A stretch of DNA of 64,000 nucleotides from Sinotaia quadrata (Eukaryota; Mollusca; Gastropoda; Architaenioglossa; Viviparidae). This document shows positions 34,032-46,380 of the stretch, piece by piece. Below the pieces are notes generated by a model. The model had not been told where the DNA came from. It was given only the letters and a program-made list of their open reading frames with translations, and searched no databases. The translations under genes were made by a program, and so were the position numbers. How positions within the stretch are numbered: position 1 is the first letter of the stretch; each line of letters opens with the position of its first letter. The stretch spans positions 26,211,701-26,275,700 of the forward strand of contig CM054178.1 in assembly GCA_028829895.1 (NCBI GenBank). The letters are read 5' to 3'.

Positions 34032-34126
34032 ATGGCAGTGAAGTCCTTTATAGAGAAAATTTCGCGTCTTCGGCAAATAATCAACAAAAACGGAGGCATT
34101 TTGTCCTCTATCAAACAGATTTATAG
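34032..34126 (+). CDS. NDUFA12: NDUFA12 exon 1
   Basis: Starts MAVKSFIEKISRLRQIINKN, then GGILSSIKQIYR; donor ATTTATAG|GTATGC. ATG context CAAGATGG is acceptable. Confidence 0.93.
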
Positions 34127-37100
34127 GTATGCTAATAAAATAACGTTTATATCTAGTTAGTAATATGTTTCGTATAACATTTTATGTTGTTATAGAGACT
34201 GCTGTTAGTATAGGACTGCATTGTTGACAAGGTCATTGCAGACGATAGTTGAAACAAACAACAAAGTTTCTATCGGACGACTAAAAATAGACCGATTACA
34301 ATCTAAACTTTGAGTGCATTTTTATGTTAGCATATTTGAAACTTATGATAAACAGAATTTACCAAGTTGGTAGAACTTTATCATTGTATGAGTTTAAGTA
34401 TGATGTGTTATATGTTAATTAGTTAACCATTTTTTTTACTGCAGTTTTACTTTTAAATATTTATGTTGTCTAAACTAGTACAGTAGTAGTACTACTAGTA
34501 CTAGTAGCATAAAAATGTTCCCTCATCGATTTAACAACTGGATCCATTTTGATAAATTTTGTCATGATATGCCTTGATATCCTTACACACTAGGTGATTG
34601 GGTGTCGGTTTTTGCAAGTTGGATTATGACTTTAAATAAATTTAAAAGTAGATAATGTTTTTGTAATTTGTCATTTTATGCATTGATATCCTTACACACT
34701 AGGTCAGTAGGTGTCAGTTTTTGCAAGTTGGATTATGACTGCCTTCCTCAATGATACTAAGAAGTTCTGTTTTGCATCTAATTTTCCAGTAAAAAAATAA
34801 TTACTTATTGCAAACAAATTTATAGAATAAATGTTGTTTAGTCAGCAGAATTAATGTTGTTTTGATCCAACCTTTTAGTCCAGAATTGTGTGAACTTATC
34901 CTTCAGTTAAAAAAGTGTGGGTTCCCTCCCCACCACAGCACTGTTGCATTCTTGTAAACTTTTACTGGATAGTATTCAGTTAACACTAATTGGTACCAAC
35001 TACTTAATTATTTTTTATTATGTTCACTATAGTCTGCTGGTATGTTATTTTTACTTTATTAAATATGTCCCTATAGTAGTGAACCATTATACTAGTTATA
35101 TATTGTGTTTCTTTTGTTATGTTCATTGTAGTCTATGAGTGTTATTTTTATTTTATTTAATCTGACCCTATATTTAGTATATAGTATAATAGTTTTTAAT
35201 ACTGAATCATTGTACCAGCTGCATATTATGTTTCTGCTATGATATTCAGTGTATTCTATAATGTGCTATTTTTATTTTATTTAATCTTTTACTGTAGTAC
35301 TAAATCATATAAGCTACAAATTATGTTTGTGTATAATAATTAATATTTTAATAATAATGATAATGATCTATTTTATTTAGAACTGATGAACTGAAAACTG
35401 GAAAATTAATTGGAGAGGATGAATATGGAAATAAGTATTACCAAAATACTATGCATTTTATGGGTGAGTTGTTTTTATTTTTTATCGTCATCTATTTTTA
35501 CAGTTTGTTTCATTTTAGACTTATAATATATTTAATAGCAATTGTCCATGGAATCTCCTGACATTGTACCAGATTTGTCCTTTCATCTAGAAGTCTAAAA
35601 ATAGTAAAATGCATGATAATTCTTCTGCATTATAAAACCCTTTTTTTTATATATATATATTTTCATTTCCTCCTAAAGTCCTACTCACCTCTATACTTAC
35701 CATTCAAAATTTTTTAATCATCTTTGAAACGGGGAACAAAAGTTAATTTCTGTTTATACTAGAACCAAACATTTCAGCTTCATCACAATTCAGTATAGTC
35801 TCATTTTTTTTTGTTTGTTATTGTTTAGAAGTAATATATAGTGTAATTATTCATTTGAAAAAATGTGTGCTATGGGCTTACCAGAAAATATCTACACTGC
35901 AGAAAAATACAGCAGCAAATATAATGAAGATTAGATAAAGGAAGCCACAGAACTATAGCTTCAAACTATGGTAACTGAGAAACAAGCAAGTAGTTACTCA
36001 TTTTTTCAGGAGACTTATTTGCAAATACCCCAGAAAAAATTACAAAAAAAAAAAAAAAGTCAACTGAAATTCTTGGTGCATACCAATCCAATTTTGAAAG
36101 CAAGCAAACCTAGGGATAAATTTATGTTGATGTATAGAAGGGACTGTGTGAGAGGTATTTTCTCTGCTAAGAAGTGCTCCTTGAAATTTTGAGTGATTAG
36201 ATGATCTTCCCACTCATAGTATATTACATTTCTTTGTATGAACTGGGTCAATGATAGAACGGCCTTTCTGTACTCTCTCCCCTATCTAGTGTTAACCATC
36301 ATATTATAACTGTTTAATAATTTATATACTTCACAGCTACACTGAACACTGACATATGACCCCAAAATATGCTATGAGGCATCCACACAAGATTTCCTTT
36401 ATGTCCAACTTCTAATTTTTTCCCACACATTTACCCTACTCACACTCACAGCACTGGAAATCTCCTTCAGAAGTTGTGATATTCCAACTTTCTATCACTG
36501 CCTGGAGAGTAATATTCAATCTGGAGGCCAGGCAACAGCTAACAAATGTTCTTCAGTGTTCTGTTAAAATCAGTTTGCAACTCAGCAGGTAGGCTGGCTA
36601 CAAATATTATACTTATCAAACAACAGACAAAATTACAAACAATTTTACATCACTAATGAGGAAAAAATAGGTTATTTAAAATTTTAAAATAATTATATAA
36701 TAAAAAGTTACCTTAACTTTTCTTGATCTTGAAAGTTTTGCTCACAGTGTTGAATTTTAATTAAGAGATCAGACCTTACACACCCATATAATAAATTTTA
36801 TAAAGTCTAAGGGCTATATATGCTGTAGAGTTTAGTCATACCAAATATGTTTCCTATGGACATTTGCATTTTTATATTTATTTATGTGTTATATATATAT
36901 ATAACATATATATACATATGTGTTCAGCAAAACCTCACCAATCCAACTACAGGGTAGAGGGGTGTCCAGATTAGTGAGATGTCAATATTTATCCTTTAAA
37001 GGAAGTACCATAATGAATTATTTGAGGTCACATTATTGAAAACAGTATATACTTTATACATATTGACAAGCAACTGAGGGATGAGTGTTCACTGTGCAGC

Positions 37101-38283
37101 TTTTACATAAATATGCTGTTGTCTGAACCAGCTTGCTCTGTGCATTTACTGCATCCAGACTAATGGAGTGAATTAAGAAGATTTTACTCTTTAAATGTAT
37201 ATGTGTGTGCGCACATTTGTGCATTCATATGTATGTGCATTATTTTTTTATATAATTTTTTATTTTTGTTGTAAAGACATTTTGAGCCACATTATTTACA
37301 AATTTCATGTAACTTTAAGTTATAACTATTTACATATGTAATGTCTTTGTTAATTTTATTGCTGATTTAGAATACTCTTGTAAAATTATAATTTTTCATA
37401 AAATGTTTCTCAAAGTTTAAATTGAATTTTTGTTGTTGTGTTCTGAGGGTGCTCTTTTAAGTTGTACAGTTCCATTTTATGATAGTTGTATGGGCTTTTT
37501 CATTGGTTTTTTTTAAATGCTGGGAGTGTAAGTTGAGGTGGGAGGGGTGTAATTATTTGAGTTTTGTTTAATTATGTAAAGTTATTTGTATGGTTTATTG
37601 TTAATTTTAGCAAGAATGATCTTTCTTTATAATAATAAAGTAATGTTTTGACATCTTATTTCATAGGCCGAAGCAGATGGGTGGACTATTCCCCATCAGT
37701 TGGCATGAATTATGATGGCAGCCAAATACCAGCTGAATGGTAGGTTTATGTGTTTCATTTTAAGAATACGATGAAAAGTTCATAATATTTCATAATTTCA
37801 CAGAGCTATATATTTTGTAAATAAAGATTACAAGCACATATTTGCTTAGAAGTAAAAGCATCAACATTCATCAGTGTGGTTGACAGTGTATAAATTTATA
37901 CTATGCTTAAAAGGAAATTTACAGCTAGTTCTAAAGGCAGATAATGTTTTGATATCCTTGAGAAATTTTCTGACAAAGTTAAATCTCTTTGAAGCAATTT
38001 TTGGGGTATGCTTTTTAATTTCACTTTTATGCCTTTGAAGATAGTTGTTTTTTTTTTTACCCTACTCAAGCTTCTATCATTAGTGAATATATAATACTTT
38101 CTTGGCACCAGGCATCCCTGGCTGCACTACATGACAGATGTGCCACCCACAGTGTCCAGTCCTGTCCGGCGACCCTGGATGCAGAAACATACAGAGAATT
38201 TGTCTGGTACTCCAGACGAGTATGTGCCATACAGCACAACAAGGCCTAAAGTACAGTCCTGGCAGCCACCTAAAAGAGCATAG
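34032..38283 (+). CDS. NDUFA12: NDUFA12, complex I accessory subunit, complete 4-exon gene
   Basis: Accessory subunit (B17.2) of mitochondrial NADH:ubiquinone oxidoreductase, on the matrix arm. Exons 34032-34126, 35381-35463, 37667-37739 and 38112-38283 join in phase to 423 nt, 140 aa (human 145). Conserved family text: LVG/KLIGEDEYGNKYYQN in exon 2, GRSRWVDYS and YDGSQIPAEW in exon 3, HPWLHYMTDVPPT then HTENLSGTPDEYVPYSTTRPK and VQSWQPP in exon 4. No transmembrane segment. All three introns are GT-AG. AATAAA at 38528 probably marks the 3' end. It is divergent from ASZ1 with no functional link beyond both products acting at mitochondria. Confidence 0.97.
35381..35463 (+). CDS. NDUFA12: NDUFA12 exon 2
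   Basis: Acceptor TTTTATTTAG, donor TTTATGG|GTGAGT. Encodes TDELKTGKLIGEDEYGNKYY then QNTMHFM. Confidence 0.96.
36925..37180. mobile_element. possible pogo/Tigger-like MITE in NDUFA12 intron 2
   Basis: CAGCAAAACCTCACCAATCC followed by GGGGTGTCCAGATTAGTGAG is like the 5' end of pogo-type elements (CAGTA-AACCTC-ATTATCCGG). The right end is not clear, so this is tentative. A similar start occurs at about 58169. Confidence 0.35.
37667..37739 (+). CDS. NDUFA12: NDUFA12 exon 3
   Basis: Acceptor TTATTTCATAG, donor GAATG|GTAGGT. Encodes RSRWVDYSPSVGMNYDGSQI then PAE and a split Trp codon. Confidence 0.96.
38112..38283 (+). CDS. NDUFA12: NDUFA12 exon 4
   Basis: Acceptor TTGGCACCAG. Encodes HPWLHYMTDVPPTVSSPVRR through VQSWQPPKRA and TAG at 38281-38283. 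Confidence 0.97.
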
Positions 38284-39835
38284 TATTTTATTTTCACTGA
38301 TAAATGTATATGCACTGGTTATTACTCAAGACAGATTACACATATTTCACATATGTTCACATATGCAGTTCTGAGTTCCAGATTGTATTACATGATTTAT
38401 AGCTGGTTTCAAGATGGTGTGATGCAGACTTTAGTGTAAATATGTGATTTGCATTGTTTTTCTCTTAGATAGGAACTTACAATTAATTTTTGAATTGTAT
38501 GTAATTTGCAAAAAACAGAGCACATTGAATAAACAAGCTATAGTATTAATAGTGTTTCATGTGTTTATTTATTACATATTTCATGTGCTTATTTATTACA
38601 TATTTTACGTTTCATGTGTTTATTACTTATTTTATGTTATATGTGTTTATTTATTACATATTTTATATTTTAAGTTGGCAGTCATTAAACACACTGAATG
38701 GGTATCTACAGATTTAATTTTGTTAAAATGGCTTTGGTTTTAACTAATTCACTTGTGAAAGAAAGAGAGATGGATTCTGTTAAAGGTTATAACTTGTGAA
38801 TGGATGACTGTGTTGGCATCACATGATAAAAACCAGACACTCTATACCAGACCTACATCATGATTATGAAAGAAAGAGTTAAAAAGTGTTAAACACTGAT
38901 AAGGTTTTCAGTGACAATGTTGTTTGCTGTACCTACATTTATAACCACACCAGTCAAACTGGTTTGGGGTAGGAGTCATCTGCTTATGGTAACCCATCTG
39001 ATCATCTCATTAACATACCTTTTTGAAGATTCCATCTCACATAGAGATTCTAAAGTGACTTTTACGGGCCTTATGGCAGTAGCGATAATCACTCTTTACA
39101 ATCTTCACTAATTCACAATTTACATTACATGAAAATTCAAATATATAAAATCTTACAATATATATTTCTTTCATTACTCCATAGTTGCTCATAATACAAT
39201 TTAGCCAGTGACCATGCAGCACGGGTTAACTCTCCCACTATACAACAAGAGTAATAAGATTTCTCACCACATTTACAAATGTAATATCGCTGTACCACTT
39301 AGCTTCTGTAGGAAAATGTATTAACATCAACAGCATTAAAATTCACAAGAATATTCTATACATTTACAATACAAATACATAGAATTAATTCAACAAAAGA
39401 GAATTTCGATTTAGAGAGATCAAGGTATTACCACTAGGTGTTTTCACATAGGCACGATCGTAATGGATGCAGTTTTTCACCCCTGGCATGTGGGCACTAT
39501 TTCTGTCTGCACGTCTGATGCGGCCAACCCATTCAAGTGGTTTTATCAATGAAACGAAGGTCAACTAATATCTTAGTGCTACGTCATTACCCGGTAAGCA
39601 AATGACCATACATGGATAGTTAGTATCCGATTTTTGGTGTGACCTTAACCTGTGATCTAACCTACTTTCCCCAAATGCCTAAACAAGTCTCTCCACGACC
39701 CTTAATCTTTAATCCTGAATGGAAGTTTCTCAATGGACACGTCAGGTGTGGAAAAACCCGTATATAAAAGAAATAGTTAATCATATGAAAAAGGCTATCA
39801 AAAAATATACATAATATGTTTTTTTAATTAAATTT
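38284..39835. other. NDUFA12 3' UTR and intergenic DNA
   Basis: AATAAA at 38528-38533, then a degenerate TTTATTTATTACATATTT tandem repeat (38560-38670). No other gene is recognised. Confidence 0.5.
38528..38533 (+). promoter_or_regulatory. NDUFA12 poly(A) signal
   Basis: AATAAA 245 bp after the stop codon, the first canonical signal downstream. Confidence 0.6.
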
Positions 39836-39839
39836 ACAG

Positions 39840-40395
39840 TCTTGACGTTTGTTTGTGGTTGTTGTTTGTTGGCAGGTTACTGTTTTCTAATTACTGTTAT
39901 TGACGTTTTTTTGTGGTGGTGGTTCTTTGGCAGGTTACTTTTTTCTAATTACTCTTATTGACGTTTTTTTTTGGTGGTGGTTCTTTGGCAGGTTACTGTT
40001 TTCTAATTACTGTTATTGACGTTTGTTTGTGGTGGTTGTTCTTTGGCAGGTTACTGTTTTCTAATTACTGTTATTGACGTTTGTTTGTGGTGGTTGTTCT
40101 TTGGCAGGTTACTGTTTTCTAATTACTCTTATTGACGTTTTTTTGTGGTGGTTGTTCTTTGGCAGGTTACTGTTTTCTAATTACTCTTATTGATGTTTGT
40201 GGTGGTTCTTTGGCAGCTTACTGTTTTCTAATTACTGTTATTGACGTTTGTTTGTGGTGGTTGGTTGTTCTTTGGCAGGTTACTGTTTTCTAATTACTGT
40301 TATTGACGTTTGTTTGTGCTTGTTCTTTGGTAGGTTACTGTTATTGACGTTTGTTTGTGGTGGTTGTTTGTTCTTTGGCAGGTTGCTTTTCTTCT
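39840..40395. repeat. minisatellite, 58 bp unit
   Basis: About nine copies of GTTACTGTTTTCTAATTACT-GTTATTGACGTTTGTTTGTG-GTGGTTGTTCTTTGGCAG, with small indels. Each copy ends in an acceptor-like TTCTTTGGCAG|G. Confidence 0.92.
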
Positions 40396-40408
40396 TCTTT
40401 TATTTTAG

Positions 40409-40503
40409 AAGAGGGTGTTCGAAGGAGTGACGAGTGGATGAAGCAAGAGATACATTTCGTTTTGGTTACAGCAGCCCCGGAGGACGACATCTTAACAGAA
40501 TAA
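40409..40503 (+). other. candidate exon after the 58-bp array
   Basis: A strong acceptor (CTTTTCTTCTTCTTTTATTTTAG pattern ending at 40408) precedes a comparatively GC-rich stretch. One phase is open for 30 codons (EGVRRSDEWMKQEIHFVLVT, AAPEDDILTE) to a TAA. No family is recognised and no upstream exon was found. Confidence 0.2.
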
Positions 40504-41580
40504 GAGAAAAACAGGATTATAATAGAAACAACGGATTCCGTGGACTTCTCAGATGGTACGTGAAGTGGCCTGAGAAGATTGGGACATCTGGGCAGTAAGA
40601 AAGACTGAAACAAGTTACTACACGTTACAGAATGTAGCTCATTTTTCGGCATTTGTGTAGCGACCCCAGACAGAGAATAACTTTAGGTCTACCTATCTAT
40701 CATTTTAGTATTTTTTTCCTGAAAATCAACACAAACCCTAAAAATCTCTAAAAAAAAATTAAAAAAATGCAGGTAAGAAGCTCCAAAGCTTCCAAAGGTT
40801 AATTGATAAAAATTGTCTCTAACATATAAATAAAGCTAATACAGTCGTGGAGTACGGCTACGCGAAGACACATGACCATTGCAACAAATGCCACGTGACT
40901 TTTAAAACGCGCACGCACGCACACACATCCCCCCTCCTCTACTCCAGGCTGACAGTCGAGACTGGCCTTGAAAGCAAGCCTGGGCATGTGATTCTAGCAG
41001 TTGTGACCAAATAAGAACTAGTTTCTGTAGCTTATTCTGTCACAGTCACCAAACCAGAATCGATTTTTCTCTCTCATATTTTTTAATTACAATTAGAAAA
41101 GGGGAGACAACTGAGTGGGGCACGTCGTGACTCCCGCTTAACGTGCTGTCTTTATGAGTGATGTCTATAAATACCGGGCTTTGATTAGGCAACACAAGAT
41201 AGATGTCACGATGGAATGCTAAAAGGCATTTTAATCGAAGTCTATAAATATATTTAAAAGTACCTGAATAGACGGAACCGAGACTGGATGACTGTAGCCG
41301 CAGTGTTACTAGTGCCAGTAGTAGTACACAAACAGTGGTGACATCTGGGGACTTAACTGAGTTGTACGTGTGCTCTCAGGAACGTCAACTGATTTTATGT
41401 TCCAAGAATTAAGTACTGAATGCCGACTGTGAACAGCGACTTAAATATAGTGGATTACGGTAACCCCGTTTCCTATCAGATATGATTGAATTTCGTTAAG
41501 GTGTGTTGACGCTTCTTTAGATGATTGACCCCTTTCCCCTGATCTGTTAAACGTGTGTGTGTGTGTGTGTGTAGTGTGTA

Positions 41581-41611
<31 letters not shown>

Positions 41612-42019
41612 GTGTGTGTGTAGTGTGTATGTATTATTTTTGTAATGCATTTCTTTCAGCAGCAGAATGCTGCACAAATGAAATTATTGAAAGAAGAAGG
41701 GAGAGAAGGAGAACTCGGGACTAATCTTATGACAATTTTTGTCTGATAAAATACCGTTCAGTTTTTTTAGTACAGTTTATCATTTAGAATCAGTGAAAAA
41801 TATCTGTTTTGTAACTATTATTAAATAGTAAAACTGTAAGAATTCATATAGTTTTAAAATTCATTTGTTTCTGTGTATTTTTTTTCCTGCTACAATTTTA
41901 GTATATTAAAGCTAATTGATAATCTTGAAATAAAAATAAATGTTTTTGCCTTTGCTGAACCAGAAAGCTAGGCTTCACTGTACACAAATAATACCGAATG
42001 CAGAAATATATAGATGTAT
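40504..42019. other. intergenic, GT/AC microsatellites
   Basis: Contains a CG/CA tract at 40908-40926 and a GT tract at about 41555-41632. No gene is recognised. Confidence 0.5.
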
Positions 42020-42666
42020 GTGTGGCAGAGTAAATTTGCTCTATACCTATTTCTAAACTTAATTGTTATAGAAATTGTTAAATTGTGACCCGATCTTGGA
42101 CAGTCTTTATGATATTATTTTGTGCAAGTGTCAGAGTTGAAATAAACAACTTGGGTTGAGAATATGCTAGAAAATTGTTGAGCAATCCAAACCAGTTCCA
42201 AACTGGATGAGTAGTTTTTCTGACTAATAGTCTCACACTTGTTCATAATAAAATTCATCCAATGGGGATGGACCGGAAGTTTCTTTGTTGAAGAAGTACT
42301 CTATTCTGTTACTTTGAATCTGAACATAACTCGAGTCCGATCATGACCGGATTTGAGTTACATCAAAATCAAAGTGATTAGAATATAGAAATTTCTTCAA
42401 CAGTTAAATGTTGGTCTCTATCCATTGGCTAGTTCGTTATTTGTAACCTTAAACTATTGGATAGCAAAAATTACTCTTCCGATCTGGACTGGTTTGGATT
42501 ACATCAATAGGTTCCAGTGTACTCCTTACCTGAGTTGTTATTTAACTCTGGTACTTACAAAAATATCGTCATGCGCAGTACTCGAAGGTCATGTCCTGTT
42601 GACATTTAACAAATTATACAATAAATCAGTTTAAAAACAGGGACAAGCAAATTTACTCTGCCACAC
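42020..42666. mobile_element. complete 647-bp element with perfect 20-bp TIRs
   Basis: The left end GTGTGGCAGAGTAAATTTGC is repeated inverted, without mismatch, at the right end (42647-42666). No transposase ORF, so non-autonomous. Related truncated copies are at 4500-4668, 19191-19490 and the right end at 61541. Target duplication is unclear (GTAT left, GTAG right), so the superfamily is not assigned. Confidence 0.85.
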
Positions 42667-42924
42667 GTAGTTTTATGGACGTTGGTTCATTTGATTTCAG
42701 GAGGGCTCATCACATCTGGCTTCACAATCGTTTTTGACAAGTAATCAATAGCTTCTTTAAATCTTTTCTTTCACTGAGTTTCTTGGGTATGTGTTGTGTA
42801 GGGAATACATATTTAAATTCTGTAAACAATGATTTTGACTATTATGATACTCGCACACTCGCACGCACAGCCAATAAAACGTCCCTTTGCATGACAGAAT
42901 TAAACGGGCCCGACCCAAACACCA

Positions 42925-43680
42925 CTGGTGTCTGACTTGTGTCTATGTAACATCCAAAAGACAACGTATTACTGGCACATCAATGGTGTCTGTCTTGTGT
43001 CTATGTAACATCTAAAAGACGACGTATTTCTGGCACATCAATGGTGTCTGTCTTGTGTCTATGTAACATCTAAAAGACAACGTATTACTGGCACATCAAT
43101 GGTGTCTGTCTTGTGTCTATGTAACATCTAAAAGACGACGTCTTACTGGCACATCAATGGTGTCTGTCTTGTGTCTATGTAACATCTAAAAGACGACGTC
43201 TTACTGGTACATCAATGGTGTCTGTCTTGTGTCTATGTAACATCTAAAAGACGACGTATTACTGGCACATCAATGGTGTCTGTCTTGTGTCTATGTAACA
43301 TCTAAAAGACGACGTATTACTGGCACATCAATGGTGTCTGTCTTGTGTCTATGTAACATCTAAAAGACGACGTATTACTGGCACATCAATGGTGTCTGTC
43401 TTGTGTCTATGTAACATCTAAAAGACGACGTATTACTGGCACATCAATGGTGTCTGTCTTGTGTCTATGTAACATCTAAAAGACGACGTATTACTGGCAC
43501 ATCAATGGTGTCTGTCTTGTGTCTATGTAACATCTAAAAGATGACGTATTACTAGCACATCAATGGTGTCTGTCTTGTGTCTATGTAACATCTAAAAGAT
43601 GACGTATTACTGGCACATCAATGGTGTCTGTCTTGTGTCTATGTAACATCTAAAAGATGACGTATTACTGGCTCATGTCA
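42925..43680. repeat. minisatellite, 58 bp unit, nearly homogeneous
   Basis: About thirteen copies of AACATCTAAAAGACGACGTA-TTACTGGCACATCAATGGTG-TCTGTCTTGTGTCTATGT with only scattered substitutions (for example GACGACGTCTTA, GATGACGTATTA). Confidence 0.96.
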
Positions 43681-44304
43681 CGAGCTGCCCGGAGATAACG
43701 GGAACAGCCAAACGAGACCCCCCAGTCGTGACAGTGAGAGAGAGAGCCGAGGAAGCAAACATTGCTTTTCCATAAAGAAGAATGGTCATTCGGAGTCAGG
43801 ACTTTGTTTAGTATAATCTTTGGTTTGTAATATAACGTCATATATTTATCTATATTAAAGAACACAGTTTAGAATGACTGTTTTATATCTATTTAAAAGA
43901 ACACGCTTTAGAATGACCGAAAATTATTGTTTATGAAGAATACTTGCCATAACTTAAAATGCACAAATTAATTATTGGTAGAGGAAACGTATGTGATTCC
44001 AAGATTATAAGTCATTAGATATAAGTAACTAACTAAATCATTTAAGCAAATAGAGCAGGGGGAAGTATTCAGTCCCAATTTGTTGATGACAAAAGCTGAG
44101 AAAAATACATATTAGCAACAAAATATAAGTTCAAAACCCCTAAGATGAAAATGCTCAGTTTATCTTTAAGTTCTTGCATTATGTTAAATATATTATATTA
44201 AATTATATTAAACTGTTCAAAAGTACATCTACAACAAGACACTATTCTTAAGTACAAATAACAAACGCGCATTATGACTAAACAACCGTACACATACATC
44301 ATGA

Positions 44305-44312
44305 CACTAAAC
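44305..44312. repeat. left target-site duplication of hAT element
   Basis: CACTAAAC, identical to 48362-48369. Confidence 0.9.
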
Positions 44313-44469
44313 CAGGGACGGGCAACATACGGCCCGCGGGCCGGGTCCGGCCCGCTGACTGTTTCTGGCCGTACATAGTAATGTGGCCGGCGTCCACATC
44401 TCCGCCCCCCCCACCCCCGCAATCTCCCACTATCTTACTGCGTCGCAGTTAATAGTGACTTTTAGTTAT

Positions 44470-44682
44470 TCTTTGATTGTTTTCGGTTAGATTTAGAGTT
44501 TACAATAAAATTTTTATCACGGATTTTGCCAAGAAACATAAAGTTGACAGCCAGTGTAGCCATTTAACAAAGATTGGATACCTAAATACTTTTTCACAGA
44601 AGTCGCAAGAAAGCAAGCGGTATGTTTGATGTACAGTGAAAGTGTTGCAATGTTGAAAGAGTACAACATTAGCGTCATGGTA
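44470..44682 (+). pseudogene. degenerate duplicate of the transposase 5' end
   Basis: Repeats the text around the real start (TAGTGACT-TTAGTTATTCTTTG, GATTTTGCCAAGAAAC, AAAGTTGACAG, CTTTTTCACAGAAGTC, GAAAGAGTACAACATTAGC) but has ACG instead of ATG at the start and indels. It breaks off at 44682, where the upstream GTAATGTGGCC text starts again. Confidence 0.85.
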
Positions 44683-44739
44683 ATGTGGCCCCATCCACAT
44701 CCTGCTGCAATCTCCCACTACTTTCTTACTGTGTCACAG

Positions 44740-46318
44740 TGTTACATGCCAGTATTTATTTAAAGACCCTGTTCCAGAATTAAGATTTAGATTAATTAAA
44801 TTCCAGGATTAGATTAATTAAATCTCCTCATTTATTCTGAAACAGACTGGCTGCCCAGATCTATCCTTCAGTCTGACTAAATTTAATCTCGTAGTAAGAC
44901 ACGAAATTTAGAGACAGATAAACCGTGTGACAATTACATGGACTGGGACACATTAATCAATTACGACTAATCATACTTGCATACATCACACTCTTAATGC
45001 TCGCCCCCACCCAGCCCTAATTTGGTCTTTCTCGCAAATGATTTAGTCGACTACGTAATTGATCAACAAATATTAGATTTAATAAAAGATTTACAAATAA
45101 CAAAAATTGAATCAAATACTCGGTCTAACAAGACTACGTATTATCAGCTCTGCGAATAGTTTCAATGTCAATTACGGATTAGTGATTCCAGTTTATTGTC
45201 ATTACTCAACTTGCAACTTCCCACTGCTATGACGACACTTTATCATCAGCTATGGCAACACTAGCACCCAACTAGCATGAGTTGTGGCTTCAGCCACGAT
45301 CCTCACATCAAGTTCAGCAGAACTTAAACGGACCAGTCCCAGACTCCTCTAGAGATCTCAGGACGCAGAGATTATGAAATCTCAAACCCAACGATACAAC
45401 CTCGAACCCGCTCTGAAAATACAATAATTCTTATGTGCGACAGTTCCTACTGATTCGCAATCTACACAAGTGGCTTTTGATAATAGCGTAGCTTGTTTTA
45501 CAAATGACCGTTCTGTATCTTCACATTCAATAGTTTAAATATAATAATGAAGATACAGTTCACATCACGCTCATGCGTGTTACAATTAAAATGCAGCAAT
45601 ACACACGCGTGAGAATTTAAATCGTTCCAAAGAAAACATTTAGATTTTACAATGAAAGTGAATATGAAATAAAATCACGCAATTACGCGTTACAAGTATA
45701 AACGCAGTTATACACATTGTTTACATCGAAAGGATCTTTACATAAAAGAATCCTATGAACGTGCACAAACGTTCTTTAGTTACAATTCCGTCAATCTAGC
45801 ATTATAAACCATTGTCTCACAATTCGACAATTAACGTAAAGAATGTAATGTTTCTAGCTTAACCGTACCGTTATCAAGCCACGTGTCTAGAGAAGGTTGC
45901 AGTAAAGATATAATTTCTACATTAACAATTTCGCACATTCACACAATGATAACTTAAATAAAATGTAAGTAGTAATTTAAGAAATCGATGTGTTTACTTT
46001 GCTCAATACACGCTGGTTATCGGCACAACGGGTTCGGCTTATCGACAAATCGACGCCGCTGAATAACGTTCATGCGGTTTTCCTCGCAGCAATGCCGATT
46101 AACTTTCATACCTGGTTTATAAAGACTTGTGGATTCGGACAGAGAACCGTCATGTATGCACGTAGTGCTTGGGTGGTCCAGCTGTGCGTGTAGTGGCCGT
46201 AGAAAGGGTCAGCCACGCCGCGCTGACACGGTCGTAAACCACGGACCCTAAAAGTGCCAGCTATCGGAGACTGGCGAGTCCGAGGAAGTTACGTATAATT
46301 TGCCCCGACCCTATTACA
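44740..46318. mobile_element. LTR-like insertion (solo LTR candidate), 5-bp duplication
   Basis: A 1579-bp block interrupts the hAT leader. It begins TGTTACATGCC, ends CCCTATTACA (TG...CA) and is flanked by CACAG at 44735-44739 and 46319-46323. It has no long ORF with known domains. This pattern fits a solo LTR left by recombination of an LTR retrotransposon. A TIR-less DNA element is the alternative. Confidence 0.7.
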
Positions 46319-46380
46319 CACAGTAATAGTGACTGTTAGTTATTCTTTGGTTGTTTTCGGTTAGATTTAGAATTTTTATC

